A DNA stretch of 64,000 bases from Deinococcus psychrotolerans. GTDB lineage: Bacteria; Deinococcota; Deinococci; Deinococcales; Deinococcaceae. Positions within the stretch are counted from its first letter, which is position 1. Each line of letters opens with the position of its first letter. Positions 10,996 to 23,282 of the stretch are shown piece after piece. Position numbers and translations under genes: made by a program. A model generated the notes under the pieces. The model saw only the letters and a list, made by a program, of their open reading frames with translations, was not told the origin of the DNA and searched no databases. The stretch spans positions 574,501 to 638,500 of the forward strand of contig NZ_CP034183.1 in assembly GCF_003860465.1 (NCBI RefSeq), written 5' to 3'.

Positions 10996-12873
10996 GTGCT
11001 ACTCGGCTTTCTGATTTTTGTGGTGCTGCTGTCGGGCTTGGTGGCCTACAGCGCCGATACCATTGCCCGCAAAGCCGGGCGCAAACACCTGCGCCTCTTC
11101 GGACTGCGGCCCAAGACCACGGCGCTGATCGTGGCAGTGGCCTCGGGCATGGGCATCAGCTTGGCCTCGGTGCTGGCGTTTGGGCTGATTAACCGCAGCG
11201 CGATCAACAACATCGTTCAGGCCGACAAACTGCGGGTGGAACTCAAGCAGCTCAAAAAAGACGTGAGCGCCACCACCGCCGACCTCACGGTGGCCGAGCA
11301 GGAGCGCGACGCCGCCAATGCCCGCGTACGCCAGTCCAAAGGGGAAACCGCGGCGGCGCTGGCCGATCTCACGGGCGCTGAAGACAAGCTTAAAACGACT
11401 CAGGCCGCCCGCACCAAGCTGCAAAGCGAAGTCAGCGGCTTGCAGGGCCGAGTGACCGAGCTGGCAAACCTCAAACGTGACCTCGAAGCGCAGGCCGCCA
11501 AAAACCGTCAGGCGCTGAGCAACTCGCAGCGAGCCCTCGAAGGCAGCCGCCAGCGCGAACTGGCTCAAGCGGCGCGGGCGAATTTGCTCGGTACCCAGAT
11601 CGTCGACCTCGACAGGCGCAGCGCCTCAGCCCAGCAAGACGCCAAAACAGCCCAGGCCCAAGCGGAGGCATTTCAGGGCCAAGTGCAGGCGCTGCAAGAC
11701 CAAACCAAGACGCTTGAGGCCAGCCGGGCCAAAGTCGGGGCGCAGCTCCAAGCGGCTCAGCAAAGCCGCGATCAAGCGACGCGCGAACTCGGCGCGTTGC
11801 GAGAAGAACGGCAAACCCTCTTGGTCGGAAGGGACGCGGCACTTTCACAGCGAAATGTGGCCAATGCCTTGCGCGACCAAGCCAACGTGGAGCGCAACAA
11901 GGCCACAGCGGAGCGGAACAAAGCGGCGGCGGAGCGCGACCTCGCCAACCAGGCCCGCACGGCGGCCACCAAGACCCTCAATCAGGCGCTCAGCGCCCGC
12001 GACAGCGCTTTGCAGGCCCGCGATTTGGCGCAGGCCCAGCGCGAAAGCCTCGCCGCCGAGCGCGACCAACTGCTCAAGCAGCGCAGCAACCTGACAGCCC
12101 AGCGCGACGCCGCCGCCCAAGATCTGAGCAGTATCCGCCGCGAGCTGAGCACTTTGCAAAACATGATCGGCACTTTAGACAGCCAGCGCCAAAATCTGAG
12201 CGCCGCCAACGACACCCTTAAAAACAGTCTCAGCAGCGCCCAAGCCAACTTGTCCAAGCTCGAAGTCGACTATTCACGCACCAACAGCGAACTCAGCGCC
12301 AACCGCAACACCGATCTTATTTACAGCCGCAACGACCTCGTGTATGCCGGCGTGGTGGCCAGCGTCCGCAACGTGCCGGACTTTTTGAAAGCTGCCGCCA
12401 CCGCTGCCCAGAAACAGGGCGCTCGCGGCATGCCCGCCGCGCGGCTTTCGCCGGATGCCCGCGCCCAACTCGACACCAAACTGCGCGGTCTGAATACCAA
12501 CACCTTCGTGCAGTGCCGCGCCGCCGTCAACGTCGCCACCGGCTTTCCGGTCGACCTCAACTGTGATGCCAAGCCCCAAACCGTGCTGTTTCGGCGCGGA
12601 CAGGTTATCCGCCAAGTCAGCATCAACTTGCAGCGCGGCACCGACAACCTCAGCTCGCAGCTCACCGATTTGATCCGCGACACGGTCTTTGATCTGACCT
12701 CCAAAGGCGTGCCGCTGGAATACATCAACGATCTGGGCCTGAGTGACAGCGAACGCCTTGACGTGCTGGGCAAACTCGGCGCTCAGAGCGGTGCGAGCGC
12801 GGTGGTGGGCCTGGCTGCCCGCGACGACATCCGCCCCGGCGTGCCGGTGGATTTGTATCCGGTGTTGAAGTAG
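10996..12873 (+). CDS. DUF3084 membrane-anchored coiled-coil protein
   Basis: The 625-residue protein has two N-terminal membrane spans (about residues 2-20 and 45-65), separated by a basic loop with [13 protein letters not shown] very long coiled coil (about 75-420) is rich in repeated [13 protein letters not shown] heptad-like units. The globular C-terminal domain starts near [14 protein letters not shown] (about 440) and ends VDLYPVLK. This matches the DUF3084 family found mainly in cyanobacteria and Deinococcus; no function is established that I know of. The GTG start has an AAGGA-like site 8 nt upstream. It is 16 bp downstream of lptB, which suggests a joint envelope role; this is inference. 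Confidence 0.85.
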   Translation: MLLGFLIFVVLLSGLVAYSADTIARKAGRKHLRLFGLRPKTTALIVAVASGMGISLASVLAFGLINRSAINNIVQADKLRVELKQLKKDVSATTADLTVAEQERDAANARVRQSKGETAAALADLTGAEDKLKTTQAARTKLQSEVSGLQGRVTELANLKRDLEAQAAKNRQALSNSQRALEGSRQRELAQAARANLLGTQIVDLDRRSASAQQDAKTAQAQAEAFQGQVQALQDQTKTLEASRAKVGAQLQAAQQSRDQATRELGALREERQTLLVGRDAALSQRNVANALRDQANVERNKATAERNKAAAERDLANQARTAATKTLNQALSARDSALQARDLAQAQRESLAAERDQLLKQRSNLTAQRDAAAQDLSSIRRELSTLQNMIGTLDSQRQNLSAANDTLKNSLSSAQANLSKLEVDYSRTNSELSANRNTDLIYSRNDLVYAGVVASVRNVPDFLKAAATAAQKQGARGMPAARLSPDARAQLDTKLRGLNTNTFVQCRAAVNVATGFPVDLNCDAKPQTVLFRRGQVIRQVSINLQRGTDNLSSQLTDLIRDTVFDLTSKGVPLEYINDLGLSDSERLDVLGKLGAQSGASAVVGLAARDDIRPGVPVDLYPVLK

Positions 12874-12959
12874 GAGCAAGGAGAGCGTGTACTGCTCTGC
12901 CTTGATAGGCTTTATGTTTATTCACCTTCCGAACGCCGCTGGCTGCACAAACCAAAAAG

Positions 12960-12988
12960 AAGCGCCCCACCTTCTCAGTGGGGCGCTT
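12960..12988 (-). terminator. Terminator between DUF3084 gene and the convergent binding-protein gene
   Basis: An 11-bp perfect stem (12960-12970 with 12978-12988) encloses a 7-nt loop. On the minus strand it is followed by CTTTTTGG, so it mainly ends the solute-binding-protein transcript; on the plus strand only TTTC follows. Confidence 0.8.
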
Positions 12989-13002
12989 TCTGACAGCTCG
13001 GT

Positions 13003-14199
13003 TTACTTGATGTTGCCGTTGATCTCTTTGACGGCACCGTCCAAGATGCTGGTGTAGTTCGGGTTGGCTTTTTGCACGCTCTGGGCCACGGCGTTGCTCC
13101 AAGGCCCCCACACCGCGCTCATTTGCGGCACGTTGGGCATCGGGGTTCCGGCGCTGATGGACTTGCCGAAACCCGCCACCACGGGGTCACTCTTGAGCTT
13201 GACACGGGCCGACAAGCTCACTGGAATGCGGCCACCAGCTTTGTTGAAGGCCACCTGAGCGTCACCACTCACCAGCGCTTTGGCAAACTGCGCCGCCGCC
13301 ACTTTGTTTTTGCCGTAAGCGTTCATCATCACGCCCTGCACGCCGACAAACGGCGACCACTTGCCGGTGGCTCCGGTGGGCGTGGGCAGCGCAGCGATGC
13401 CGTAATCGATGTTGGCTTTCTTGATGTCGGCCATGTCCCAGGGCCCGGTCAGCAGCATGGCGAGGCGACCCTGCACGAAAGCGTCTTTGGCGACGCCGCC
13501 GTCCACGCCTTCAGGCACCAGGTTGTACTTGTAGCGCAGGTCGTTGAGCATCGCCGCCGCTTTGTCGGAACCGGCGTTGGACAAGCCCACGTCCTTGACG
13601 TTGACGGTGCCGCCAGTGGTTTTGAAGACGTAACCGCCGTAAGCGCTGAAGATGCCGTAGTTCATATAGGCGTTGGAAAGGTCAACCAGGAAACCGAACT
13701 TGCCGCTGCCGGTATTGGCCTGCGCTGCTTTGATAAAGCCGTCCCAGGTGGTGGGTACGCCGTTGGGGAGGATTTTTTTGTTGTAGACCACCGCGACGGA
13801 CTCGGCGAACATCGGCAAGCCGAAGAGTTTGCCCTGGTAGGTCATGGCGCTCACGGCCGTTTTGTCGAGGTCACTCTTGGAGGTGACATACTTGTCCATC
13901 GGCTCGATCACGCCGGCGGCGGCGAGTTGGCCGAGGCGGTCTTGCGGCAACGTCACCACCAGGTCTGGGCCTTGGCCCTTGGGAGCACTCTGAATCATCT
14001 TGTCAGGCAGTTGGTCAAACGGCACGCTGACGATTTGCACCGCGTTGCCACTGGTCTTGGTGTACGCGGCGGCTTGGGCTTTGAGCCAGGTCAGTTCGCT
14101 GTCGCCAAAGTGCGTCCAGACGGTGAGGCTGGCCGCAGAAGCGCTGCTCAGCAGGGACAGAGAAACGATGGTCAGGGCCGACTTAAACACTTTTTTCAT
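13003..14199 (-). CDS. Sugar ABC transporter substrate-binding protein (MalE-like)
   Basis: The 398-residue exported binding protein belongs to the family-1 solute-binding proteins that take up maltodextrins or related sugars. A signal peptide covers about residues 1-22 (KKVFKSALTIVSLSLL, cut after ASA). The mature start LTVWTHFGDSELTWLK, the AESVAVVYNKK segment, the FVQGRLAMLLTGPWD motif and VGVQGVMMNAYG are typical of MalE homologues. Start ATG 14199 has GAGGAGA upstream, so the longer frame to 14232 is rejected. No permease or ATPase gene is adjacent, so it is an orphan here. A LacI-type palindrome sits about 20 bp upstream. Confidence 0.9.
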   Translation of the reverse strand: MKKVFKSALTIVSLSLLSSASAASLTVWTHFGDSELTWLKAQAAAYTKTSGNAVQIVSVPFDQLPDKMIQSAPKGQGPDLVVTLPQDRLGQLAAAGVIEPMDKYVTSKSDLDKTAVSAMTYQGKLFGLPMFAESVAVVYNKKILPNGVPTTWDGFIKAAQANTGSGKFGFLVDLSNAYMNYGIFSAYGGYVFKTTGGTVNVKDVGLSNAGSDKAAAMLNDLRYKYNLVPEGVDGGVAKDAFVQGRLAMLLTGPWDMADIKKANIDYGIAALPTPTGATGKWSPFVGVQGVMMNAYGKNKVAAAQFAKALVSGDAQVAFNKAGGRIPVSLSARVKLKSDPVVAGFGKSISAGTPMPNVPQMSAVWGPWSNAVAQSVQKANPNYTSILDGAVKEINGNIK

Positions 14200-14219
14200 A
14201 AATCTCCTCGGGGGCGGAT

Positions 14220-14229
14220 GAACCGCTTC
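14220..14229 (-). promoter_or_regulatory. Possible LacI-family operator upstream of the sugar-binding protein
   Basis: The core GAAnCGnTTC (read GAAGCGGTTC on the minus strand) is a dyad with a central CG, the form bound by LacI-family sugar repressors. It lies about 20 bp before the ATG at 14199, between the likely promoter and the ribosome-binding site. It rests on one site seen by eye. Confidence 0.35.
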
Positions 14230-14406
14230 CAATTTGTTTGTCTCTTTCTACGCTCTGAGAATGAAAGCAGCGCGGCACTTCAGCGGAGCAGAAGAACGCT
14301 AGGAAAAGAATTGTTGTTCGGCAAGCAGTATACGCCTGCTGCTGGGGCGAAGGCAACGCTTGTAGACCCCAAAAGCCCATCAAGCCCCCAGCCGTGTGCG
14401 GGCGGG

Positions 14407-14412
14407 TACAAT
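14407..14412 (+). promoter_or_regulatory. -10 element of plsY, leaderless
   Basis: TACAAT ends 7 nt before the GTG at 14420, which selects this GTG over upstream codons in the same frame. Confidence 0.6.
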
Positions 14413-14419
14413 TGCAGGC

Positions 14420-15025
14420 GTGATCTTGAACACTTTACTCGCCCTGGTCTTCGCTTATTTGCTGGGAGCCTTGCCCGCTGCCGCCTGGATTGCGCGTTCA
14501 CGCGGCATCGACATCCGCACGGTCGGTTCCGGCAACGCTGGAGCCACCAATGTGCAGCGCACCCTCGGCTGGGGGCCGGGGTTGGCGGTGGCGCTTTTCG
14601 ACGTTTTCAAGGGTGCGGCTGCCGTCTGGCTGGCCCGCTGGCTGGGTCTGCTGCCCGAATGGGCGGCGATGTGCGGCGCTCTGTCTATTCTGGGCCACAA
14701 CTACAGCCCCTTCCTGGGCTTTAGGGGCGGCAAGGGCGTGGCCACCAGCTTCGGCACCATCGTGGCGATCGACCCGTTGGTCGGACTGTGCGTCGTTATT
14801 CTGGGCGTTTTTACGGTGGCCATCACCCGCTACGTCTCGGCAGGCAGCATGATCGGCGGCGCAGTGGCCGTCACCACTGCTTTCGCTCTGGGCCGCCCGT
14901 GGTGGGAGGTAATTTTGCTGTTGCTGCTGTGTGTTTTGGCCGTCTGGCAGCACCGTGAAAACATCAAGCGGCTGCAAGAGGGCACTGAGCGGCACATCGG
15001 CAAAAAGGGCGGAGCGGCAAGCTGA
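14420..15025 (+). CDS. plsY: Acyl-phosphate:glycerol-3-phosphate acyltransferase
   Basis: PlsY makes lysophosphatidic acid from acyl phosphate and glycerol-3-phosphate, the first step of phospholipid synthesis, in the cytoplasmic membrane. The 201-residue protein has the three PlsY loop motifs: [15 protein letters not shown] at about 36-50, [19 protein letters not shown] at about 92-110, and [15 protein letters not shown] near the C-terminus. Five hydrophobic spans are visible. The partner PlsX is not in the window. It is convergent with the ABC-F gene, with 1 bp between the stops. Confidence 0.95.
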   Translation: MILNTLLALVFAYLLGALPAAAWIARSRGIDIRTVGSGNAGATNVQRTLGWGPGLAVALFDVFKGAAAVWLARWLGLLPEWAAMCGALSILGHNYSPFLGFRGGKGVATSFGTIVAIDPLVGLCVVILGVFTVAITRYVSAGSMIGGAVAVTTAFALGRPWWEVILLLLLCVLAVWQHRENIKRLQEGTERHIGKKGGAAS

Positions 15026-15026
15026 A

Positions 15027-16907
<1,881 letters not shown>

Positions 16908-16914
16908 GGCGTAA

Positions 16915-16920
16915 AGTATG
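16915..16920 (-). promoter_or_regulatory. -10 element of the ABC-F gene, leaderless
   Basis: CATACT on the minus strand ends 7 nt before the GTG at 16907. No Shine-Dalgarno is visible. Confidence 0.5.
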
Positions 16921-17200
16921 ACATGGCCGCGTGGGAATACCCACCCCGACTTCAGTCAGCGGCAAAATGAGCCCAACCAGCGGCCATCTTCTCCAGCCTG
17001 AAACGAACACCACCAGCGCATTCGGCCGTACCTCCTCCCCCCAAAGCATAAAGTTGGGAACTCTCTGTGCCCACAGGATTTTAATGTTGAGCCAAACGAG
17101 GCGTTCAGGTAGCCTACCCGTCTGCATCACCTGTCTACTTCTCCTTCATCGTCGGCGCTTACCCCACCGCGCAAAGTCAGCGCCGGAACGCGGAGGCCGC
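16921..17200. other. Intergenic region between divergent ABC-F and FecR genes
   Basis: About 280 bp between the two -10 elements. A 90-codon open frame crosses it but has a Ser/Arg/Pro-rich composition with no recognisable domain, so I do not call it. No tRNA, hairpin terminator or repeat was seen. Confidence 0.5.
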
Positions 17201-17206
17201 TAAACT
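17201..17206 (+). promoter_or_regulatory. -10 element of the FecR gene, leaderless
   Basis: TAAACT ends 6 nt before the GTG at 17213. This favours 17213 over the GTG at 17207, which would lie immediately after the hexamer. Confidence 0.6.
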
Positions 17207-17212
17207 GTGCAT

Positions 17213-18853
17213 GTGCGTTTGTTAATTTTTCTTCTTTTTGATTTGATTCTTCTGCTTTCCGAGACAGCCAGCGCTGCAACGGGAGCGCCGCCGACGCTGC
17301 AACGGGTCAACGGCAGTGTCGAGAGCCTTGGCAGCACCTGGCAGGCTGCCGTAACCGACCAACCTGTCAGACAGGCGCTGCGAATCGGGGCGGGGCGGGC
17401 ACAGTTGCAAAGCGCGGGTGGGCAAGTCTTGGCGTCAAGCGGATCGGCGCTGCGGATTTACCAGAATGAACCGGACTTCCAAACGGGGAAGTTTTATTTG
17501 ACCGGCCAAGTCAGCTTCTTCAGTCAAAAAGCTCACCTCTCGGCAGCCGGCCAAGTGCGCGTGGACGTAACGGCACCGACCCGCCGGGTGGCGGTGATCG
17601 CTGGCAAGGCCCGCATCTCGGTGGGCAGCAAGCTCTATACCCTCGGGGCCGGCCAGCAGTACGATTTCGGCACGCAGAAGATCACGGCTTTTGCTGAGCG
17701 CGACGCTTGGTACCGCTCGCAGTTCAGCGGCGAAGGCGAAGCGGTCATTGAAGCCGCCACCGGGCCGGTCAGCATTCAAGACACGCCCGCTCTCAACGCC
17801 AGCGCCGCGCCAGTTAGCCGCCCAGTCAAGATCGGTGAAAAGCTCAACGTCGGCCAGCAACTGCTGACGGGCGCTTCGGCGTGGGCCGAAATCGGCTTTA
17901 CCGGCGGCGGCTATCTGCGCCTTCAGCCCCAAAGTGCTCTGAGCGTACTCAGCATTGACCAGGTGCTTGACCGTACGGGCCGGGCCAAGCGCCAAGTGGT
18001 GCTGAAACTGCTGCGCGGCAGCGCCTGGAACGTGGTGGCCAAGCGGCAGGGCGGCTACGAAATCACCACCCCGACCATTACCACAGCGGTGCGCGGCACG
18101 GTCTTCCGGGTAGATGACAGCGGCCTCGTGAAAGTCTTTGACGGCCAAGTCGAGCTGCCCAGCAGCGCGGGCTTGTTGATGCTCAGCGGCCAAGAGCGCA
18201 CCGCTGCCGGAGAAGTGCAGCCGCTGGTCACCGACGCGGCGGACGCCGCCAACCTCGCACTCGACGCTCAGCGCTCAGGGCCGATTCAACTCGACGTGAG
18301 CTTGGCACCGAGCTTGCCGGATTTGGCGCTCATCGTTCGCAGCCAGCCGGAGACTCGCCTGAGTGTACAGGTGGCGGGGCGCGATATTCCCATGTTTGGC
18401 GACGCCGAGGGCAATTTTAAGCTGCAAGCTAGCGGCGAGGGGCTGCAAAGCAGCGGTGGATTGCAAGGCCGCTTGCCCGAAGGCCGCTACGAGGTGACCA
18501 TCCGCGCAGAGCGCGGCGGCCGCCAAAAAACGATTAGCCGCGCCCTGCTGATTGACCGTACCCCACCCCTGCTGCTCGGTGTCAAGGCGAGCCGGGCGGG
18601 ACGGGTGATCCGCTTGAGCGGCCAGATTCAGGATGTGTCCAGCACGGTTGTGCTGAGCGTACAAGTCGGTGGGCGCAGCTACACCCGCATCCTGCGCCTG
18701 CCGCAGCAAGCCGACTTTGATTGGACGCTGCCGCTGCCGACACCCAGCGCAGCAGTGACGCTTCAGGCCCGCGACGCTGCTGGCAATCTTCGCCGGGTCG
18801 AATTCAGTGCCGGCGCTGCGGGCGAGGGCGGTGTGGGTTATGCCGCGCCCTGA
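17213..18853 (+). CDS. Exported FecR-domain protein
   Basis: The protein has about 546 residues. A signal peptide (RLLIFLLFDLILLLSE, cut near ASA) sends it across the membrane. A first FecR-like segment (about 25-160) and a second (about 205-335, with EITTPTITTAVRGTVFRV, the classic FecR core) follow. The C-terminal half has a PEGRYEVTIRAERGG segment and an RTPPLLLGVKAS Ig-like fold. FecR domains often sense or scaffold in the periplasm. The stop overlaps the start of a CHASE2-GGDEF gene by 14 bp, so the two are surely co-expressed. A role as external partner of the CHASE2 domain is inferred. The GTG at 17213 is chosen from the -10 spacing. Confidence 0.85.
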   Translation: MRLLIFLLFDLILLLSETASAATGAPPTLQRVNGSVESLGSTWQAAVTDQPVRQALRIGAGRAQLQSAGGQVLASSGSALRIYQNEPDFQTGKFYLTGQVSFFSQKAHLSAAGQVRVDVTAPTRRVAVIAGKARISVGSKLYTLGAGQQYDFGTQKITAFAERDAWYRSQFSGEGEAVIEAATGPVSIQDTPALNASAAPVSRPVKIGEKLNVGQQLLTGASAWAEIGFTGGGYLRLQPQSALSVLSIDQVLDRTGRAKRQVVLKLLRGSAWNVVAKRQGGYEITTPTITTAVRGTVFRVDDSGLVKVFDGQVELPSSAGLLMLSGQERTAAGEVQPLVTDAADAANLALDAQRSGPIQLDVSLAPSLPDLALIVRSQPETRLSVQVAGRDIPMFGDAEGNFKLQASGEGLQSSGGLQGRLPEGRYEVTIRAERGGRQKTISRALLIDRTPPLLLGVKASRAGRVIRLSGQIQDVSSTVVLSVQVGGRSYTRILRLPQQADFDWTLPLPTPSAAVTLQARDAAGNLRRVEFSAGAAGEGGVGYAAP

Positions 18854-20279
18854 GCGCCGCGCTGTTCTTGCGCCACTGGCCGCGCTCCTCGCCGTGGGGC
18901 TGCTGATGGGCCTTCCAGAAAATGTGCGGCTGTGGAGCGTCCTTGACCGCACGTTCACCCGTCCCCCCGACCCCAGAGTGGTGGTGGTGGGCATCGACGA
19001 CGCCTCGCTGCGCGATTACGGCCGGCTGAGTGATTGGAACCGCGACCTCTACGCCCGCGCCCTCGGCACCCTGCGCCAAGCCGGAGCCAAAGCGGTGGGG
19101 TTTGACATCTTGTTCGGCGCTCCAGAGGCGGGCGACGCTTCTTTGTCGGCTGCTGTGGGTCAGGGCGGGGTGGTGCTGGCCAGCAGTCCACAACTGCCGC
19201 AGGGTGCCCGCGCTTGGAAAGCCCTGTACGGCGTGGCCAGCCTCAACATCGAAGGCGGAGCGGTCAGCCGCTTTCAAACCGCCTATCAAAGCACGGACGG
19301 TCAGCTTTGGCCCAGCTTCAGCGCACAGCTTGCTCGGCTGGCAGGAACCAGTCGGACACTCGACACGAGTAAGCAGCTGCTGCGCTCGCTGCCTGCCAAC
19401 CCGGGGGCGCTGCCTGTCTACTCGTTTCGGGATGTGGTCAACGGCAATGTGGCGTTTTCCGAGTTGCAGGGCAAGGTCGTGCTGATCGGCTTAACGGCCA
19501 GCAGCGTTCCCGGCACCACTTTTCCCGATTCACGCCTCGATCCGGTGCCGGGCGTGATCTTGCAAGCGGGAGCCGTCTCGTCGCTGTTGGGTGAGCCGCT
19601 GAGGAGCGTGCCGTTTTGGCTCAGCGCCCTGATTTGCGCGGTGCTGGCGGCCTCAGCAGTCTGGCTGGGCGATATCTGGGGCTTTGGACTGGCACTGGTG
19701 GGAGTGGGCCTGAGCGTGCCGCTGTTTCTAGCCAACTGGCTGTTCCCCGGCACTGCCGCTTCGCTCTCAGCTATTCTCGGCACCGCTTTTGTGGCGGGCG
19801 GGCGGTTCTGGACACTGCGCCGCTTCAAGACCCTCGACCCGCTGACCGGACTGGGTAACCGGCTGGCTTTTACCCGCGCCGCCGAGAACCGCTGGAACCA
19901 AAGGGCGGCGCGGCCACTGGGCCTGCTACTGATCGATCTGGGCGGCTTCCGGCGCGTCAACGAAATGTATGGCCGCGCGGCGGGCGACGAAGTGCTGCGC
20001 CGGGTCGCCGAGGTGCTGCGGCAAGGGCGCACGCGGCGCGACGTGGTGTTCCGCTGGGGAGCTAGCGAGTTCGCGGTGTTGACTGAACCGGCCAGCTTAG
20101 ATTTGACGCCGCTGGCCCGGCAGCTTCAAAGCGCTCTGGCCGGCACCAGCTACAAAGACATTGCGCTGCGAATCAGCGTGGGGCAGGCCATCAGCACACC
20201 GCAGATGAGCCAGCCGAGCGAACTGATCGAGCAAGCGTCTCAAAACCGTTACCGCATGAAGTACCAGCTCGAAGAGTAG
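18840..20279 (+). CDS. CHASE2-domain protein with a degenerate GGDEF domain
   Basis: The 479-residue membrane protein has an N-terminal span (about 8-24), a periplasmic CHASE2 domain (about 40-255, with RVVVVGIDDASL and AKAVGFDILF), three membrane spans (about 260-325) and a C-terminal GGDEF-type domain that begins DPLTGLGNRLAF. The catalytic motif reads WGASEF instead of GGDEF, and the second metal Asp in the usual LDxDxFKxxND is Gly (LIDLGGFRRVNE). So diguanylate cyclase activity is unlikely; it may instead bind GTP or c-di-GMP or act as a scaffold. The ATG at 18840 lies inside the FecR gene with GAGGGCGG upstream. Confidence 0.85.
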   Translation: MPRPERRAVLAPLAALLAVGLLMGLPENVRLWSVLDRTFTRPPDPRVVVVGIDDASLRDYGRLSDWNRDLYARALGTLRQAGAKAVGFDILFGAPEAGDASLSAAVGQGGVVLASSPQLPQGARAWKALYGVASLNIEGGAVSRFQTAYQSTDGQLWPSFSAQLARLAGTSRTLDTSKQLLRSLPANPGALPVYSFRDVVNGNVAFSELQGKVVLIGLTASSVPGTTFPDSRLDPVPGVILQAGAVSSLLGEPLRSVPFWLSALICAVLAASAVWLGDIWGFGLALVGVGLSVPLFLANWLFPGTAASLSAILGTAFVAGGRFWTLRRFKTLDPLTGLGNRLAFTRAAENRWNQRAARPLGLLLIDLGGFRRVNEMYGRAAGDEVLRRVAEVLRQGRTRRDVVFRWGASEFAVLTEPASLDLTPLARQLQSALAGTSYKDIALRISVGQAISTPQMSQPSELIEQASQNRYRMKYQLEE

Positions 20280-20289
20280 TCGAGGACTT

Positions 20290-21282
20290 TTACGGCAACC
20301 GCCGGTCACTGCTGTGGCCCGGTTTGGCTTTCTGGTCAGGCCGCACAAAATGCACGGCGTGGTTGGCGGCCAGCGCGGCTTGAGCGAGGCCCACGCTCAG
20401 CAGCTTGAAGTCGCCGCCCGCCAAGCTGAGATCACCCGCCACGAAGACGCCGGGCAACACCGTGCGCTGAGCCGCGTCCGCCGGGATGTACTCGCCCTGC
20501 CAACCCAGCGGCCAGCTTTGCAGCGGTGTCAGCTCTGGCAGGTGTCCGTTCAGGACAACCACCGTAGCGGCGGCGACGTGCTGTGGTTCGTCTCCCCTGT
20601 CCAGCCACGCGCCGGTCGCGTCTAGGCGGCTGAGTTCGGCGGGCGCGTAGATATGGAGTTGCCCACTCTCCCGCAGGCTTTGGAGTTGCGCGAGCTGGGC
20701 AGGACTGCCGCGAAACAGGGCGCGGCGGTGCGTCAGGCTCACCCGTGCGCCGCTGGCCGAGAGCTTCAGGGCTGCCTCCACCGCTTGAGGCACTCCGCCC
20801 ACGATCAAGACCCGCTGGCCCTCCAGCGTTTGCGGATCAGGCGGCAAGGTTCGTACATCAGGATGCACGCCGCTGAGCTGAACCCCACGTGGCAGCAGCG
20901 CCCCCAGCCCCGCCGCCACAATTAAGGCGCGGGCCGGATAGCTGTCCTTTTGGGTCGTGACTGTCCAGCCTTGGGGAGTCTGGGTAAGCTGCTGAGCGAC
21001 TTCGCCGAAGCGGAACTCAGGATTGAAGGGAGCGAGCTGGGCGGCGAGTGCGGCGACAATCTCAGCGGCGCGGATAGCCGGGAGGCCGGGCCAGTCATAG
21101 ACCACTTTGTCGGGGTAGAGGGCGCTGAGCTGACCGCCGATTTCAGGCTGAGCTTCCAAAAGGCGCACGCTGAGGCCGCGCAGCCCCGCGTAAAAGGCCG
21201 CGTGAAGACCCACCGGCCCCGCGCCGATAATCAGCAGGTCGGTGGGGGAAGTGTTGGTGGATGAATGGAGCAAAAAAGACAC
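20290..21282 (-). CDS. Ferredoxin--NADP+ reductase, thioredoxin-reductase-like type
   Basis: The 330-residue flavoprotein has an FAD Rossmann motif LIIGAGPVGLHAA at about 17-29, an EIGGQLSALYPDKVVYD segment typical of type-2 ferredoxin-NADP reductases, the NADPH motif VLIVGGVPQAVEAAL at about 158-172, and FVAGDLSLAGGDFKLLSVGLAQA at the FAD end. It lacks the CxxC of true thioredoxin reductase. It likely moves electrons between NADPH and ferredoxin or flavodoxin. Start: GTG at 21282, or TTG at 21273, which is better spaced from GGAG. It is the last gene of a three-gene operon with an unknown gene and an FprA-type reductase. Confidence 0.85.
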   Translation of the reverse strand: MSFLLHSSTNTSPTDLLIIGAGPVGLHAAFYAGLRGLSVRLLEAQPEIGGQLSALYPDKVVYDWPGLPAIRAAEIVAALAAQLAPFNPEFRFGEVAQQLTQTPQGWTVTTQKDSYPARALIVAAGLGALLPRGVQLSGVHPDVRTLPPDPQTLEGQRVLIVGGVPQAVEAALKLSASGARVSLTHRRALFRGSPAQLAQLQSLRESGQLHIYAPAELSRLDATGAWLDRGDEPQHVAAATVVVLNGHLPELTPLQSWPLGWQGEYIPADAAQRTVLPGVFVAGDLSLAGGDFKLLSVGLAQAALAANHAVHFVRPDQKAKPGHSSDRRLP

Positions 21283-21288
21283 GCTCCA

Positions 21289-21783
21289 TTAAATCAGGTG
21301 TACGCGGAGCGAAAGGGTATGCGCTGCCTGAAAGGCCTCCCTGAGCAGGCTCAACCGTACCGGGAAGGCAAGGTACTCGTCACCGCCCGTATCAATTGCG
21401 AGCAGCTCGTAGCCCCGTAAACGCAGCCAAGCTGCCGCCTCGATCAGCACCATCGGCACGCAAACACCCGGCTGATAAGCCACCTGACTGACGAAGGGAG
21501 GTTCGCGCAGCCCCAGCGTGTGTGAGATGGCCTGTACTTGCCACTCCACCTCGTCCACAGCTTTCCAGTCCACCCGCAAGCAAAGCCACCAACGGCTCAA
21601 AACCGGATTGAGCCACCACTCCGGAGGATAGACTTCGGGGTAATCCTGAAGAGCAGCGGCCAACCTATCAAGTTCGCTGCTGTATTCCGCGTCTTCGGGG
21701 CTCCGCCTTTGCCAGCACTGCCTGACAGCTTGGCAGTGCGGCTCGTCCAGCGGTGTCAGCAGCAGTTCCAGCAGTTCATCCAC
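21289..21783 (-). CDS. Hypothetical protein between two NADPH-ferredoxin reductases
   Basis: I do not recognise this 164-residue protein. It is acidic and Trp/Leu-rich, with PEVYPPEWWLNPVLSRWW around residues 49-66, a possible small alpha/beta fold, and no signal peptide or membrane span. It sits 13 bp after the upstream reductase gene and 6 bp before the next, so all three are one transcript. Its start is a GTG with an AAGG about 12 nt upstream. It resembles the loose pattern of DUF6630-like proteins, but that is a guess. A partner role in electron transfer is inference from position only. Confidence 0.75.
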   Translation of the reverse strand: MDELLELLLTPLDEPHCQAVRQCWQRRSPEDAEYSSELDRLAAALQDYPEVYPPEWWLNPVLSRWWLCLRVDWKAVDEVEWQVQAISHTLGLREPPFVSQVAYQPGVCVPMVLIEAAAWLRLRGYELLAIDTGGDEYLAFPVRLSLLREAFQAAHTLSLRVHLI

Positions 21784-21796
21784 GCTGGTTGAACCT

Positions 21797-23161
<1,365 letters not shown>

Positions 23162-23169
23162 ATCACCAG

Positions 23170-23175
23170 AGTCTA
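23170..23175 (-). promoter_or_regulatory. -10 element of the FprA-type reductase operon
   Basis: TAGACT on the minus strand ends 8 nt before the ATG at 23161. This implies a leaderless or nearly leaderless transcript. Confidence 0.45.
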
Positions 23176-23268
23176 CAAGACACGCCCAGCGAAAGCGTAC
23201 GAAAGAAGCGTAAGCCGCCCCCCCCGACACGCTCTAGCCTTCTTCACGCCGCGCCGTCAAAAATCCGC

Positions 23269-23274
23269 TAATCT
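23269..23274 (+). promoter_or_regulatory. -10 element of the small exported-protein gene
   Basis: TAATCT ends 8 nt before the ATG at 23283. It is divergent from the FprA-type reductase. Confidence 0.45.
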
Positions 23275-23282
23275 GTAAGCTG

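Noticed and set aside
13072..14724. 550-codon plus-strand open frame
   Set aside because: It is the antisense shadow of the solute-binding protein gene and runs out of frame into plsY.
16931..17203. 90-codon plus-strand open frame between ABC-F and FecR
   Set aside because: No domain, no promoter spacing, and Ser/Thr/Arg-rich random composition.
20290..21282. Thioredoxin reductase
   Set aside because: The fold matches but the redox-active CxxC is absent and the N-terminal FAD-binding region is of the type-2 ferredoxin-NADP reductase.
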